A program made the position numbers and the translations under genes. From assembly GCF_026212465.1 (NCBI RefSeq), contig NC_080059.1, positions 20,182,156-20,246,155 of the forward strand: a stretch of 64,000 nt of DNA, read 5' to 3'. Each line of letters starts with the position of its first letter. Within the stretch, counting starts at the first letter, position 1. Of this stretch, positions 13,621 through 25,094 are shown piece by piece. The notes beneath the pieces are model-generated. The model was not told where the DNA came from, did not search any database, and was given only the letters and a program-made list of their open reading frames with translations. The DNA is from Amaranthus tricolor. Its lineage: Eukaryota > Streptophyta > Magnoliopsida > Caryophyllales > Amaranthaceae.

Positions 13621-16600
13621 GCTTATGTTCTAATATATTTCTATTCATACTCTTTCAGGTACTGATATATAATGCATCTATTCAGAGACGAAATTGTCCC
13701 CGAGATTGAGACCTCGGATAATGAGCATCGTAGTTACGACAGTGAAGAGGACCAAATTGTGACATTCGAGCGTATGGCTGAAGACGCTCCACCTCTAGAC
13801 AATGATTTTGAGACTGAAGACGCCCCACCAATGGATGCTCCCACTACCAGTAAGAAAAGAAAAGGGCGAGGTCCTACGAAAAACCTCAAAGTCACGGAAC
13901 CAATGCATTTGGAATACAATGCATTGGGTCAACCCTGCGGAAAATGGCGTAGGCAATATGGAAAACAAGTGGGCCTATGTATCCGCAAGATTTCCATATT
14001 GCACGCATGGAACGAGGTTCCAGAGGGTTTGAAAAACTCTCTATGGAATGATACTGTGGTAAGCAACTTTACTATTTTTACTCATTTAGTTTCATTTTAA
14101 AATTAATTTAATTGACAGTAACAAATATAAATTTTTTTTGTAGAATCTTTTCCACATCGAGAGCGATGAGGACAAGAAGAATGTGTTTCTTTCAGCTGTT
14201 GCTGAAAGATTTAGAGATTTCAAATCCAAGTTAGTAACTGGCTGGATTACGAAGACCCGTGCCCGTACGACCAAAAAGGTCAAAACGGGAAATGAAGGTG
14301 GAGAGCAAGCACCTTCGAAGATGCCCTACGAAATATGGGGTCACATATCAAAGAGGGATTGGGAGGCCTTTGTTGCCAAAAGAACAACTCCCATAGAAGT
14401 TGTAAGTATTTCATATTATATTATAGTTTACCAATTTGAATTCACTTCTTTTGTTTCAGTCATTAAACTAATACATGACATTCGATTTCTATTGATTAAT
14501 TAGGAAAAGCGTGGTAAAGCTTCAGATTCTGCAAGCAAAAGGAAGTTTTACCATCGCTTAGGCCAGAAAACGTACGATGAGGTCCGAAAAGAGTGGGTGG
14601 ATGCGGGTTTATACCCCAATCAAAGTTCATCCACACCCTCATCTACGACTACCTCCGCATCCGTACATACTCTTGCTGGAGATCGGGTGCGTGATTGGTA
14701 TTGCGGGCTTCATTCCCGAGATGCAAGTGGTAAATTTACCATTAATGATCCAGGAACGAAGAAGGTTGCTGATGCTGTGGTGAGTTTTGAAATTATTAAG
14801 TATATTCTTCATTTGTTTTGTATTCTTTGGCTTTGATGTACTTATACTAATTACTATATATGTCACTTTTTATTTGAACAGATGGGCTGGAAGGAAAAAG
14901 AAGCTACGGGGGAGTTCACCCCAAAAGGCAATGTTGACGCATTGCATATGGTCTTAGGGAAAGACCATAGTGGGCGGGTAGTCGGAAAAGGAGGCGTCCG
15001 CGTGGGGTTACAGAAGGCATTCGGCAAAGAGTGTGTTGCTACTCAATCCCGAACGGCATTGCGGGAAGAAGCAGCAACTCTCCGAGCGGAGATTACGAAG
15101 GACGTTCTCGCAAAGTTGGCCACCGTGTTGCAAAAGATGGGTGCACCCATTGTGGACTTGGCAAACCTGATTATCGAGGATCAGGGAAGTCAACATGGGG
15201 ATTCTGACGCTTTGGTCGAGCCAACACCCGAGCCCATTACCCCCGTAGCACCCCAGCTCTTTAAATATATAAGCACTTATTAATTTAAATTGCAACGCGT
15301 AATTAAAATTTTATTATGATGCTTATTATACTAAACGACACAATTTTCAGGAGGCGACTCCTTGTTCTCTTTTGCTGCCTCAGTTAGGTGTTGCTAGTGA
15401 TGGCGACTTAACTGAGGTTGCATATGGTATGGCACAGCCAAATAAAGAGGGCCAAACAGTGCATTCAGTGCCTGTTACAAGTGGCAACATCAGTGTGGCC
15501 ATGGAGACTATTGTAAAGGGGTTTGAAGATTTCTCACTCCCAATTCCAATGCCAGCATGGAGCCTTGAGAAACTTTCAGACGCCCTAGGTAGTTTCGTCA
15601 CATGGCCATATGCTTGGGTCCGATTCACTAACACGGTAAGAATCATTTGTACCTCATTTATTTTTATTTTTTAATTGCATGCTCACACTAATTTAATTTT
15701 TATTTATAAATTGAAATAGCAAAAGAGTCCAAAGGGATCTTGTAGAGAGGTCGGTTCCTCAGCAAAGGTGTCGACTGGGTCAAAGTCGATGCCAAGCACT
15801 GCAATTTTGACTGATGAGGAGCTAAAAGATCTCTCTCAAGATTGCAAATGGCTGCATTATTGTGCATCTCGCATAAGTGAGGAGGACCCAATCATGTTGC
15901 CCCTGCTGAAGGAGCAATACTGCTTTTCAGAAGACCCGTATGTAATTATTGGTCCTAGTGACATCGGGCAATTTTTGAGAGGAGAGATGCTGAACGTAGC
16001 TCTTTTCCATGTCTACATGAGGTGATGTTCATTATCTTACAAGTTAGGCATTGTTGTTTAATTGTTTTAATGACCGAATTACTAACAAAATTCTCTTATT
16101 TGTGAGTTTAGTGCGGTTTACGAGGAGGTAAATTCTTGCGAACCTCCAATAAAATTGGATGGTTTTGTCCAGAGACGATTTCGGGTAGTAAATGTAGAAA
16201 TGATCCAAATGTCGTCAGAGCATACATTGAGACTGCTTTGACTAATTCCCTTGCATGTAAACACACTTTCATTCTGGCTCCATATTCGGAAGAGTAAGTT
16301 TTATTTTTGAAATTGAACTTATCTTTTGATTTTTAAAGTCACCTAATCTCTAATTTGTTGATTTTAAATTTGTGTTTGTAGTTTGCATTGGATACTTTTG
16401 ATCATATGTCCTTTAACGACCACCGTGCACGTCTTCGACTCATTACAAAAACCTAACAGCCTACCTCGCAACACAAGATTCAAAGCATTGTTGAATGCGT
16501 ACGTAATATTAATTATTTTACCAATTTGATTTAATTAAGTGTTATATATATATATAAATGGTATTACTTTTCCCATGGGTTTCAGCGCAATGAAAAGAGT

Positions 16601-16700
16601 GCGTGGACAAATCGGATCTACATCTAGAGCCACATTTCCAAAATGGATAGCAAGAAAGGTACACAAATTCGATTTTTTGGGTTTTGTATAGGTTTGGTCA

Positions 16701-17708
16701 AATGATCATGAAAAGAACACGAAACAACCACAAACACTTAAAACAAAATTCTGATCTAGCAAACTGTCGACCAGCCCTCCTTCGGCTCAGCTTCTAGGAG
16801 TCCACGGGGATTGTTAGAATGGTTTTAAGACCTTGATAGCTAGATCCAAGTACCAAGATTCCATTTCCACTTTAGCCTAGGTCCTGGATGCATAGGTTTG
16901 GTCTCCACGTGTCGTGCAAGGTGGTCTGGTCACTAGTTTGATGCTGTCAATTTCGCGTTTTTATTTGTCAATTTCGCGCGTAAAGTAGGTCAAACATGGT
17001 TTGTTATGCACGAAACTTGGCACACAACACTATTTGGCATATATTATTGTGTTGAAATGGTTAGAATTGATAATAATAGTCATATGCTAGAAATTAGAAG
17101 TTAAGTTGCGATTTTATGCGTTTTTAAGCGTTTTTGTCCATTTCGCGCGTAAAGTAGGTCAAACATGGTTTGTTATGCACGAAAATTGGCACACAACACT
17201 ATTTGGCATATATTATTGTGTTGAAATGGTTAGAATTGATAATAATAGTCATATGCTAGAAATTAGAAGTTAAGTTGCGATTTTATGCGTTTTTAAGCGT
17301 TTTTGTCAATTTCGCGCGTAAAGTACTCAAACTTGGTTTTGATGCGAAACCGGGGCTGATTAAGGCCTTGGTTATGCAAGGATTAATGTTGTGCGTAAGC
17401 TTTGATTAATGACACAGTCAAAAACTACAAATGATCATGAAAAGAACACGAAACAACCACAAACACTTAAACAAAATTCTGATCTAGCAAACTGTCGACC
17501 AGCCCTCCTTCGGCTCAGCTTCTTGGAGTCCACGGGGATTGTTAGAATGGTTTTAGGACCTTGATAGCTAGATCCAAGTACCAAGATTCCATTTCCACTT
17601 TAGCCTAGGTCCTGGATGCATAGGTTTGGTCTCCACGTGTCGTGTAAGGTGGTCTGGTCACTAGTTTGATGCTGTCAATTTCGCGTTTTTATTTGTCAAT
17701 TTCGCGCG
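16701..17708. repeat. 729-bp segmental duplication inside the intron
   Basis: A block starting aatgatcatgaaaag occurs at 16701 and again at 17430 and is nearly identical. It carries about 260 bp of sequence (gtcgaccagccctcc...) that CACTA-2 lacks, plus adjoining 169-bp units. The duplication breaks the register of the 169-bp array between 17319 and 17709. Confidence 0.85.
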
Positions 17709-18385
17709 TAAAGTAGGTCAAACATGGTTTGTTATGCACGAAACTTGGCACACAACACTATTTGGCATATATTATTGTGTTGAAATGGTTAGACTTGATA
17801 ATAATAGTCATATGCTAGAAATTAGAAGTTAAGTTGCGATTTTATGGGTTTTTAAGCGTTTTTGTCAATTTCGCGCGTAAAGTAGGTCAAACATGGTTTG
17901 TTATGCACGAAACTTGGCACACAACACTATTTGGCATATATTATTGTGTTGAAATGGTTATAATTGATAATAATAGTCATATGCTAGAAATTAGAAGTTA
18001 AGTTGCGATTTTATGCGTTTTTAAGCGTTTTTGTGAATTTCACGCGTAAAGTAGGTCAAACATGGTTTGTTATGCACGAAACTTGGCACACAACACTATT
18101 TGGCATATATTATTGTGTTGAAATGGTTAGAATTGATAATAATAGTCATATGCTAGAAATTAGAAGTTAAGTTGCGATTTTATGCGTTTTTAAGCGTTTT
18201 TGTCAATTCCGCGCGTAAAGTAGCTCAAACTTTGTTTGTTTTGCACGAAACTTGGCACACAACACTATTTGGTATATATTATTGTGTAGAAGTTGTTAGA
18301 ATTGAAAATCATAGTCATATTCTAGAATTTATGTGTTAAGTTGCGATTTTATGCGTTTTTAACCGTTTTTGACACTAACTTCTAT
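16967..18385. repeat. 169-bp tandem array in the protease-gene intron (CACTA-1)
   Basis: Units with the anchor cgcgcgtaaagtag start at 16981, 17150, 17319, then 17709, 17878, 18047 and 18216, each spaced exactly 169 bases within a block. The array lies wholly inside the intron between the Asp-bearing and Cys-bearing protease exons (16659-18395). CACTA-2 carries the same array at the same position. Confidence 0.95.
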
Positions 18386-18925
18386 TTTCGCTTAGTGCTT
18401 TCAACAACCTCCTTCTTCCGTTGACTGCGGCTACTACGCGCTGAAGTTTATGGACGATATTATAAATTCCGTGAAGGAATTTGGAGTCGAAAATATAGAT
18501 GCCGTAAGTATTTGTTACGTTCTTAATTAAATATATTATTGGTAAAATCTAAATGTTTCTATATTAATAGCTTTTATTTTAATATTATAATATAGGTTTT
18601 AAACGACATTCCGAGGGAAACACGCGCTTTGAGAAGTGAAGAGATGCGCGAATTAAAAGACAAGATTGCCGTGTATCTTGCTAATATTTGTCCTTGATAA
18701 ATTGTAATTAGTATATATTGATTATTTTTTATAGTTTATTTAATGTATATATATATATATGTACGTACATATTATATTATATATATATACGAGCGAGAGT
18801 TTATTATTACAAAGAGATTAATGTTGATTATCTGTGATTATCATTGGATTAATCACTGTTATTACATTGTAATATTATTGCATTATTATAAGGATTAAAC
18901 GGAAAAAGAAAAAAAAAAAAAAAGA

Positions 18926-19190
18926 GACTTATTGCTGCGGTTTTAGGCCTGACCGCAGCAAATAATGCCACACTAATTGCTGCGGTTTTTCCCCTTGACC
19001 GCAGCAAATAACACCCATTATTTGCTGCGGTTTTAGCCTATGACCGTAGCAAATAATGCCCTTATTTGCTGCGGTTTTGAACCGCAGCATTTAAAGTAGG
19101 ACATTTTGCTGCTATCACTATTGCTGGGGGCCAAAACTGCAGCAAATAATGGCAAAAAAACCGCAGCAAACGAGGTTTTTTCCACTAGTG
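18926..19190. repeat. CACTA-1 right subterminal and terminal repeats
   Basis: At least five facing pairs of ATTGCTGCGGTTTT and CCGCAGCAAATAA, ending in the inverted CACTA terminus. They mirror the left end and form hairpins; they are likely binding sites for the element's own regulatory protein. Confidence 0.88.
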
Positions 19191-19790
19191 ATATCACTAG
19201 AATATAATTTTGCACACAACTTTCTAAATTTGTTCAAAGATTATTAAATTAACATACTAAAAATACCTTTTAGCATACACATACCTAATATAATCTTGAT
19301 CATAATTTCATTAAACTAACTTCCTACTAAAACATATCAACATATTTCATACTTTGCATATTATAAAGTAAATACAATGTAAAATTCCACAAAAAGAGTA
19401 GGGTAAGAAGTTATACCATACTAATACCAAGGATTAGTACTAATTACTAATTAGGAAAATAATAAGAAATAAGACCCTCAAAGATAGATAATAATGCTTC
19501 AAAGATAATTAATCTAAACTCCCAAAATAATGAAGATCTTCTAAACTCCCAAAATAATTAAATCCAAACTCCAAAAATAATAATACATTAAGTACTCAAA
19601 ATAATAACCCAATAATGCTCCATAATGATGATGATTTAGCTAAATAAAGAGTGTTCTAAGCTCCATCTTCTTGAATTTCTTCAAATAATAATAAAGGTAT
19701 TAAGGTAGTAAGATTTAAATGAAGTGAAAATATAAGAATATTAGAAAGATTTGATGATGGTGGTGTAAGTGATCTCATGGCTAAGGGGGG

Positions 19791-19798
19791 TATTTATA
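19791..19798 (-). promoter_or_regulatory. TATA box of solo LTR copy 1
   Basis: TATAAATA on the minus strand, at the place matching 49831-49838 in copy 2. It defines LTR orientation. Confidence 0.6.
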
Positions 19799-20648
19799 AT
19801 GAGTTTGAGCAACTTTGTAGTTTATTAGATTGTATGAAAAAAAAAAATATTTTAGGAGTATAGAAGAAGGTTAACTTGTGTAGGTGATTTAGAGTGTGTA
19901 AGTGAATGTGTAAGAGTTAGAGTGTGTAAGTGAATATGTATGAGTTTGAAGTGTAGAAGACGGTTAGCTTGTGTAAGGAAATGGTGATAACTTGTGTAAG
20001 TGATGAACATCATGGGTTACTATAGAAAGGATTTTGGTTCATCAAATTTTTTTTCTAGTATGTACATGTAAATATACTTTAAAATAATGGGTAAATTTGA
20101 TAATGAAAAAATATGTAGTTTACTTAGAAAATTTTGCTCAAACTATACTTAAAGTTAATAATAAAAATACGACTCATTTTTATGTATAAAATAATTAAAT
20201 CAAAGTTATAAGGTTAAAATAATAATTAGTAATGTTAGTTTAAGGAAGAAAGTTAAAACGTAACGTTTTACGAAACAGTGAATATAATAATAAAATTTTA
20301 CTTTTCGTACTATAAATAGTAAAATAATATTTAGTGCTTATAAAGATTTTAAACAAAATAATATTTTTTTAAGTTTAATATTTGAAAGAAATTACAAAAT
20401 CGGAAAAGGTTTAGGAATTAAAGAAATTACAAAATCGGAAAACGTTTTACAAAGGATTAGAGATTTGAATTGAAACTTCGGAATAATTAATCGGAAGATT
20501 ATGATTAAGAATTTTGAGTCTGGTACACATATGACTATATTTTAATTTATAGATTAAGAACACAATACAAATTATTAGTGATTAGTGAAAATAGTAACCA
20601 AAAAGTAAATGAGACAAATAGGAAGAATAAGAAGGATAGGAAGGAGTA

Positions 20649-22759
20649 CTAAATAAAAGGAACAAACAAAGATGATTTACAAACAAAGATAATTTAACAT
20701 TAAAACCCAAAATTAATGAAGAACAACAAAAACCCTTAAAAAAATATCACCATTGCTTAATACCCCTGAAATGCTAGATGGCGAAATTACTAGGCGTAGC
20801 AGATTTGCTTCTCAACTGAAATGACATTAAACTGAAATTGAAACAATTATAGAAAGATATGTATCAAAAGAAGCAGACTAAGACAAATTTAATACTACTA
20901 ATCACCAACCAATGCATCATCAAGAAGTATATGAATTGTTGTCATCCACAAATCCCTCAGAACTCACGATCAAGAATCACTGAAGTACATCAATATGCAA
21001 TAACTAACTTAGAAAAATTAACCACATTCATGAATAGACAACAACTAAACCTCAAATCACCAAATTTTAATAGAAATAAAAGTGGGTAAATCAACAAAAA
21101 TAAAATACAACAATTAAACACAAAAAATAGTAATAGATTATACTAAAACAAAAATTAAACCTCAAAACACCAAATTTTAATAGAAATAAAAGTGGGTAAA
21201 CCAACAAAAATAAAATATAACAATTAAACATAAAAAATAGTAATTGATCATATATATTACCATTTGAAGCTAAAGAAAGATCTTGGCCATTGAAATTGAC
21301 ACGTGTCAACCGCTAAGCAAAAGAAAAAATACTATTCATTAAATCAAAAAATGAATTTTTCATCCTTGCTTTTTATATATAATAGATTCGAATGAAAATA
21401 TTATAATGTCAACGTGTTGCAAAGATGCGAATGATACAATAGCAAAAGATAGAAAGTAGTAAGCAGCAACATCAACTTAAGACATGAAAACGTATTGAAC
21501 GCTTATATGTTCAGCCATAAAGCTTTGCTAGGTAGTTCAAGAAACCAACCAATTCAAATGTAATATTAAATTTGTAAATCACCTACTTATTCAATGAAAA
21601 AGTATTAAATTATACCTTTGAACAACAAACATAGTCATCTTTTGAAACGAAGGTTGATGGCTCTTTAAAACAACTTGCAATAATTGCTAGACATCCATGT
21701 TGTACATCAAGTAATTGATAATTCAAGTAATCGATTTGAATAATTAATCTTTAATTAACAATTTAAATTAAATAAAATAATTTATTTTTACTTAACAATT
21801 CAAATAATCGAGAAGACTTGGATGACTTTCTTGTTTCAAGTGACAAAATCCAAGTCTTGGGAGTCTTCTTTTAAGTATTCTTATTGTAATGATGACCATT
21901 AACAACGGAATTACCGAATAGGGTAAATAACAACAGATTGAATTGTGTAGATAATGTTAAAAGAGAGTATTAATGTGTGAATGAGATCAAAAGAAGATAA
22001 AATAGAGTCTAATTTTAAATAAAGTCAACAAGATTACGCATAATAAGTGGAACAACCCAAAATAAAAATTAATGCAAATTAAGAGCAAGGAGTAGCCTTC
22101 ATGCTAGAATAAAACAAATATTTGAAATGCTCAAAACATAGAAGTTTTAGTGACTTTATTAAGTGTGTTGTTTCATTTTTAAATAGAAATAATGTAAAAT
22201 ATTTTTAAAATGCATATATACATTAAATGCATGGATTATATTTAAGAAAGTGTATGAGGTCACAGTTAAGATTGAAAATGTAGTAAGTTCCATCAAACAG
22301 ACTAAAGTAATACGTAGTAATTCTAACAAACTACACATGAGACGGATTGAAATTCGGAAGGAGTATAATTATTAATTAGAGAGAAAAATGCAATTTTAAA
22401 GCATGTGTTATAAAGAGCATGTGAAAGAAAAGGAAAAACTTCTTTCTTAGATAAAACTTTATATTTAAATTATAAGAAATAAAAATGAAAAAGACAGATA
22501 AGTCATATAAGATGGTATATTGACCACTTAATAGAGTAAATCTCTTATCTGTTGTTCCAAAAATGAGTATATCTAACCCGACCAACAAATATGGCTAGGT
22601 TCCATGCTCATTAAACTTGAAGGATATTTACATATACACCAAAAATAAGTACTAGAATTTGCTTTAGCTAGTAATTTAAGCAATAGATTTCACAAGCTGA
22701 GGATACATTAACAAACATTGAAAAAGGTTCTCCATAGTCAACAAACACGAGGAGATTGC
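20649..22759. other. Intergenic, AT-rich
   Basis: No gene recognised. Contains a 110-bp tandem duplication (21047-21246) and a lone Stowaway-like end, cggaaggagta at 22355-22365, for which I found no partner end. Confidence 0.5.
21047..21246. repeat. 110-bp tandem duplication
   Basis: Sequence beginning aaacctcaaa at 21047 is repeated from 21157 with a few substitutions, giving a 110-base period and nearly two units. Confidence 0.9.
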
Positions 22760-24911
22760 CTATGAGATGACAATGGGGATGCTGAGAGTCAAATGGACAG
22801 GTGTATGGTGGTTTCTTATTGGAGATCTCATGGGGCTCGATACGTTCGTTAAGCCTCCGTCGGAGCTTTTATTAGAGGTTTTAAGGTCTTGAAGCTTCTC
22901 GAGTTCCTCCAATACCTTAGACATTTTAGGCCTTGATCTTAGTTATGGATTAAGACACAATAAAGCAAGTGTAGCAACAGTGAACGCGACTTTTTTGGGA
23001 TATTGACGTTCCAGTTTAGATAACCGTTATTCAGAATACCTTTCTTCGATCTCCCAAATATGGCTTTTCCCAGTCAACCATGCTCTACTCTACTGTCAAG
23101 TGCACATCGTCCAGTTAATAGTTCTAGTAATACAACCCCGTAACTATAGACATTACTGTTAGCAGAAAGGCGATATGGTGAAAAAGGTTGATTAATTAGT
23201 ATCGAGCTATATTTATATAAACTATACAACCAACACCAACATTTTTTTATATCCCATCTTCCCCAACTTTGATACACTGATCTACTACTCCCTCAGGTAA
23301 TAAAATTTTTTTATTTCATTTACTTTTTACCCAATTTTCAAGCACATGTTCAAACCTCAATATTTATGAATACATTTTATGAAAAATTATAAAGTTAAAT
23401 GAAGATGAAACCAACAATACCTGACTATATTTTAACTCATATATATCCATGTAAAAACATGTTCAAGTTTATGTCTCCATAAATGGAATATTCTAGATAG
23501 GACAAACTTTCAAAATCGAAGGAAGCACCATTTTTGTCCGTAAGAGTCATTTAACAGCTAGAAGTGGTAAGCTCAAAAAATATCCCCGCTTGGCCATTCA
23601 CAATCATCAAACACCAAAACTTTAATTAACATTTGAAAATGAATCAATTTCAGGCCAATCTTTGACGAAGAGCTCACAATATAGGTGCATGTTGTCTGGA
23701 TAATTTAAAAAATTTGACATATATAGACAATAAAGAAAAGACAATGTGATCATATAGGCAGTTGTTGCACCTATAGCTACATACTCTGGTGCTGCATAGC
23801 CCTGAGTGCCCATGACCTGAGTTGACACATAAGTTTGATCTCTTGTAGGTCCTGCCTTTGCCAAATAAAAATCAGATAGATTGGATTTAAACTCCTGCAA
23901 GCATCAGAAGAGGTATCAGAATACTACAAGGAATGGACTCCAAACGTACTGCATCTAACAAGATATTGGAAGCCTTAAAGTCATGAAAGATGACTTGTGG
24001 TTCAGCATCATACAAAAAAGAGAGTCCTTTGGCCAATTTCAACTTTAATCCTTATTGCCCAAGAGACTGGCAACGGCCCCCCTGCAAAAAATTAAAATTT
24101 AAACATAACCAATATGCAAATTAGATGGTAACACAATTGGTCTGGAACAAACACAACAAACATACCAATGTCAAAGCCTTAATAAAATATTGGGGTTCGC
24201 TGCATGAACCAATGCATCATTTCTAGTGGTCGTCCACGTGAATTCTTTTTCTCCATTCATTTCAACTTTTTACCATCTCAAAAAAATAAGTGTAAATCTT
24301 TTATATTCTTTTCCACTGCCGGATATTCCTCGCCCTCTTTTTAAGTTCCCCGAGTTCCAAAATAAAAGGCAACATGAAAAAAAAACTATACCAAAATCAC
24401 AAGACCAACATATAACCTAAAGTCAAATAAGATACAGACCAACAAATCAGGTAGGTTGTTGATCTTAAATGACAAGGAAAATATGAAAGATTTAGAGCAT
24501 TTGCTAGATTTTAATGCCACACATGTATTCAAATTCAACACACACGTGTAAACTCTCAAAGATGAGGGAAGTATACTTTAAGCTACTGAAACAAAATATA
24601 ACAAAACTACTCAACCAAGTCAATTTTCAGGGGATTGCAATACCAACATATACAAGTTCATTTATTTTCAAGGTTGTTCAAATTATCACTAAATAAACAA
24701 ATTAATGTAAAAATTCATGTAAGCTAAAGTGAACTCAAGAAAAAGAAAACTCGCACTAAAATGAAGCTACTTACGTCTGAATAAATGATTCTGAAGGCTT
24801 CCCTTGGGCATAAACTCATATACCAAAAGTGGATTTTCACCATCAAGACAATATCCAATAAGCTTCACCAAGTTAGGATGATGTAGTTGGCCAAGATAGT
24901 TTACTTCTGTC
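22760..24911 (-). pseudogene. RLCK-VII (PBS1-like) protein kinase pseudogene
   Basis: Scattered minus-strand blocks follow a plant receptor-like cytoplasmic kinase in order. Exon 24775-24911 reads [16 protein letters not shown] and [17 protein letters not shown], with acceptor and donor preserved. 24000-24090 carries L-P-V-S-W-A-I-R-I-K-V-E then, after a frameshift, DAEPQVIFHDFKASNILLDA. 23850-23900 carries NLSDFYLAKAGP, then STQVMGTQGYAAPEYVA. 23074-23170 has NVYSYGVVLLELLTGR. 22760-22995 has YPKKVAFTVATLALLCLNP, an in-frame stop, RPKMSKVLEELEKLQDL and a tail. Key residues are altered: the HRD-type loop reads F-H-D and the DFG motif reads DFY. The N-terminal lobe with the ATP-binding lysine was not found. 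Frameshifts and a stop make a working kinase impossible. It is the only clear host-gene relic in the window. Confidence 0.85.
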
Positions 24912-25094
24912 TGCATCAATTAAGCTACAAGTAAACATGCTTAGAAATCTGTATAAAAAGGGAACACATAGTAAAGGCCGCAGACCAACTTTTAATACTC
25001 CTGAAGCTAATAACAAAAGAATTTTAAGCTTTTAAGCGGGTATTAAAAAAGAAAAGGGTTTAAGATAGTTTAAACCATAAATATGAATTAAGAG

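Larger units (their letters stand above)
13672..18697 (+). pseudogene. CACTA-1 second gene: Transposase_24-like plus Ulp1 (C48) protease
   Basis: Eleven exons with GT-AG borders can be read: 13672-14058, 14144-14401, 14504-14779, 14882-~15260, 15351-15635, 15720-16021, 16112-16293, 16382-16498, 16586-16658, 18396-18503, 18596-18697. The N-terminal part is acidic, then a plant En/Spm Transposase_24-like region (SKRKFYHRLGQKTYDEVRKEW; RVRDWYCGLHSRD; MGWKEKEATGEF). The C-terminal part is a Ulp1-type cysteine protease: LHWILLIICPL (His), VHVFDSLQKP (Asp), and a Q-Q-P-P-S-S-V-D-C-G-Y-Y block (Cys, codon 18426). Two defects relative to CACTA-2: about 70 bp including the exon 4 splice donor are lost near 15258, between copies of cccagctc, so exon 4 runs to a stop at 15281-15283; and exon 7 lacks one A near 16155, shifting frame. 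Such fusions may remove SUMO-like tags; function here is inferred. Confidence 0.8.
8858..19190 (+). mobile_element. CACTA (En/Spm) element, copy 1, complete
   Basis: Terminal inverted repeats CACTAGTGGAAAAAACC at 8858 and its complement ending at 19190 are flanked by a 3-bp duplication ata (8855-8857 and 19191-19193). The related LTR at 49034-52593 preserves the empty site near 50415, which confirms the insertion boundaries. Length is 10,333 bp. It contains subterminal repeats at both ends, a TNP2-type transposase gene (10162-13462) and a multi-exon second gene (13672-18697) on the plus strand. Both genes carry disabling changes, so the copy is probably non-autonomous. Confidence 0.95.
7042..20527 (-). 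mobile_element. Long solo LTR, copy 1, split by CACTA-1
   Basis: It begins TGTAACAGGAGC and ends TCTGGTACA, and is flanked by a perfect 5-bp duplication catat (7037-7041 and 20528-20532). Without the CACTA insert it is about 3.15 kb. It matches, in inverted orientation, the 3.56-kb LTR at 49034-52593 over its whole length. No polyprotein, primer-binding site or second LTR is present, hence a solo LTR produced by LTR-LTR recombination. A TATAAATA box on the minus strand (19791-19798) sets the sense direction. The length suits an LTR of a large Gypsy element, but the family cannot be named from an LTR alone. Confidence 0.85.
6894..20646. mobile_element. Stowaway-type MITE, split by a nested LTR
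   Basis: The left end, CTCCCTCCCATTCT at 6894, and the right end, complementary to CTCCTTCCTATCCTTC and ending at 20646, are typical Stowaway/mariner MITE termini. Each is flanked by TA (6892-6893 and 20647-20648), the expected target duplication. Removing the inserted LTR plus one copy of its catat duplication leaves about 262 bp (6894-7041 plus 20533-20646), a normal Stowaway length. No coding capacity. This is the outermost and oldest layer of the nest. Confidence 0.85.

Noticed and set aside
22355..22365. MITE ending cggaaggagta
   Set aside because: No left terminus found upstream; kept only as a note.
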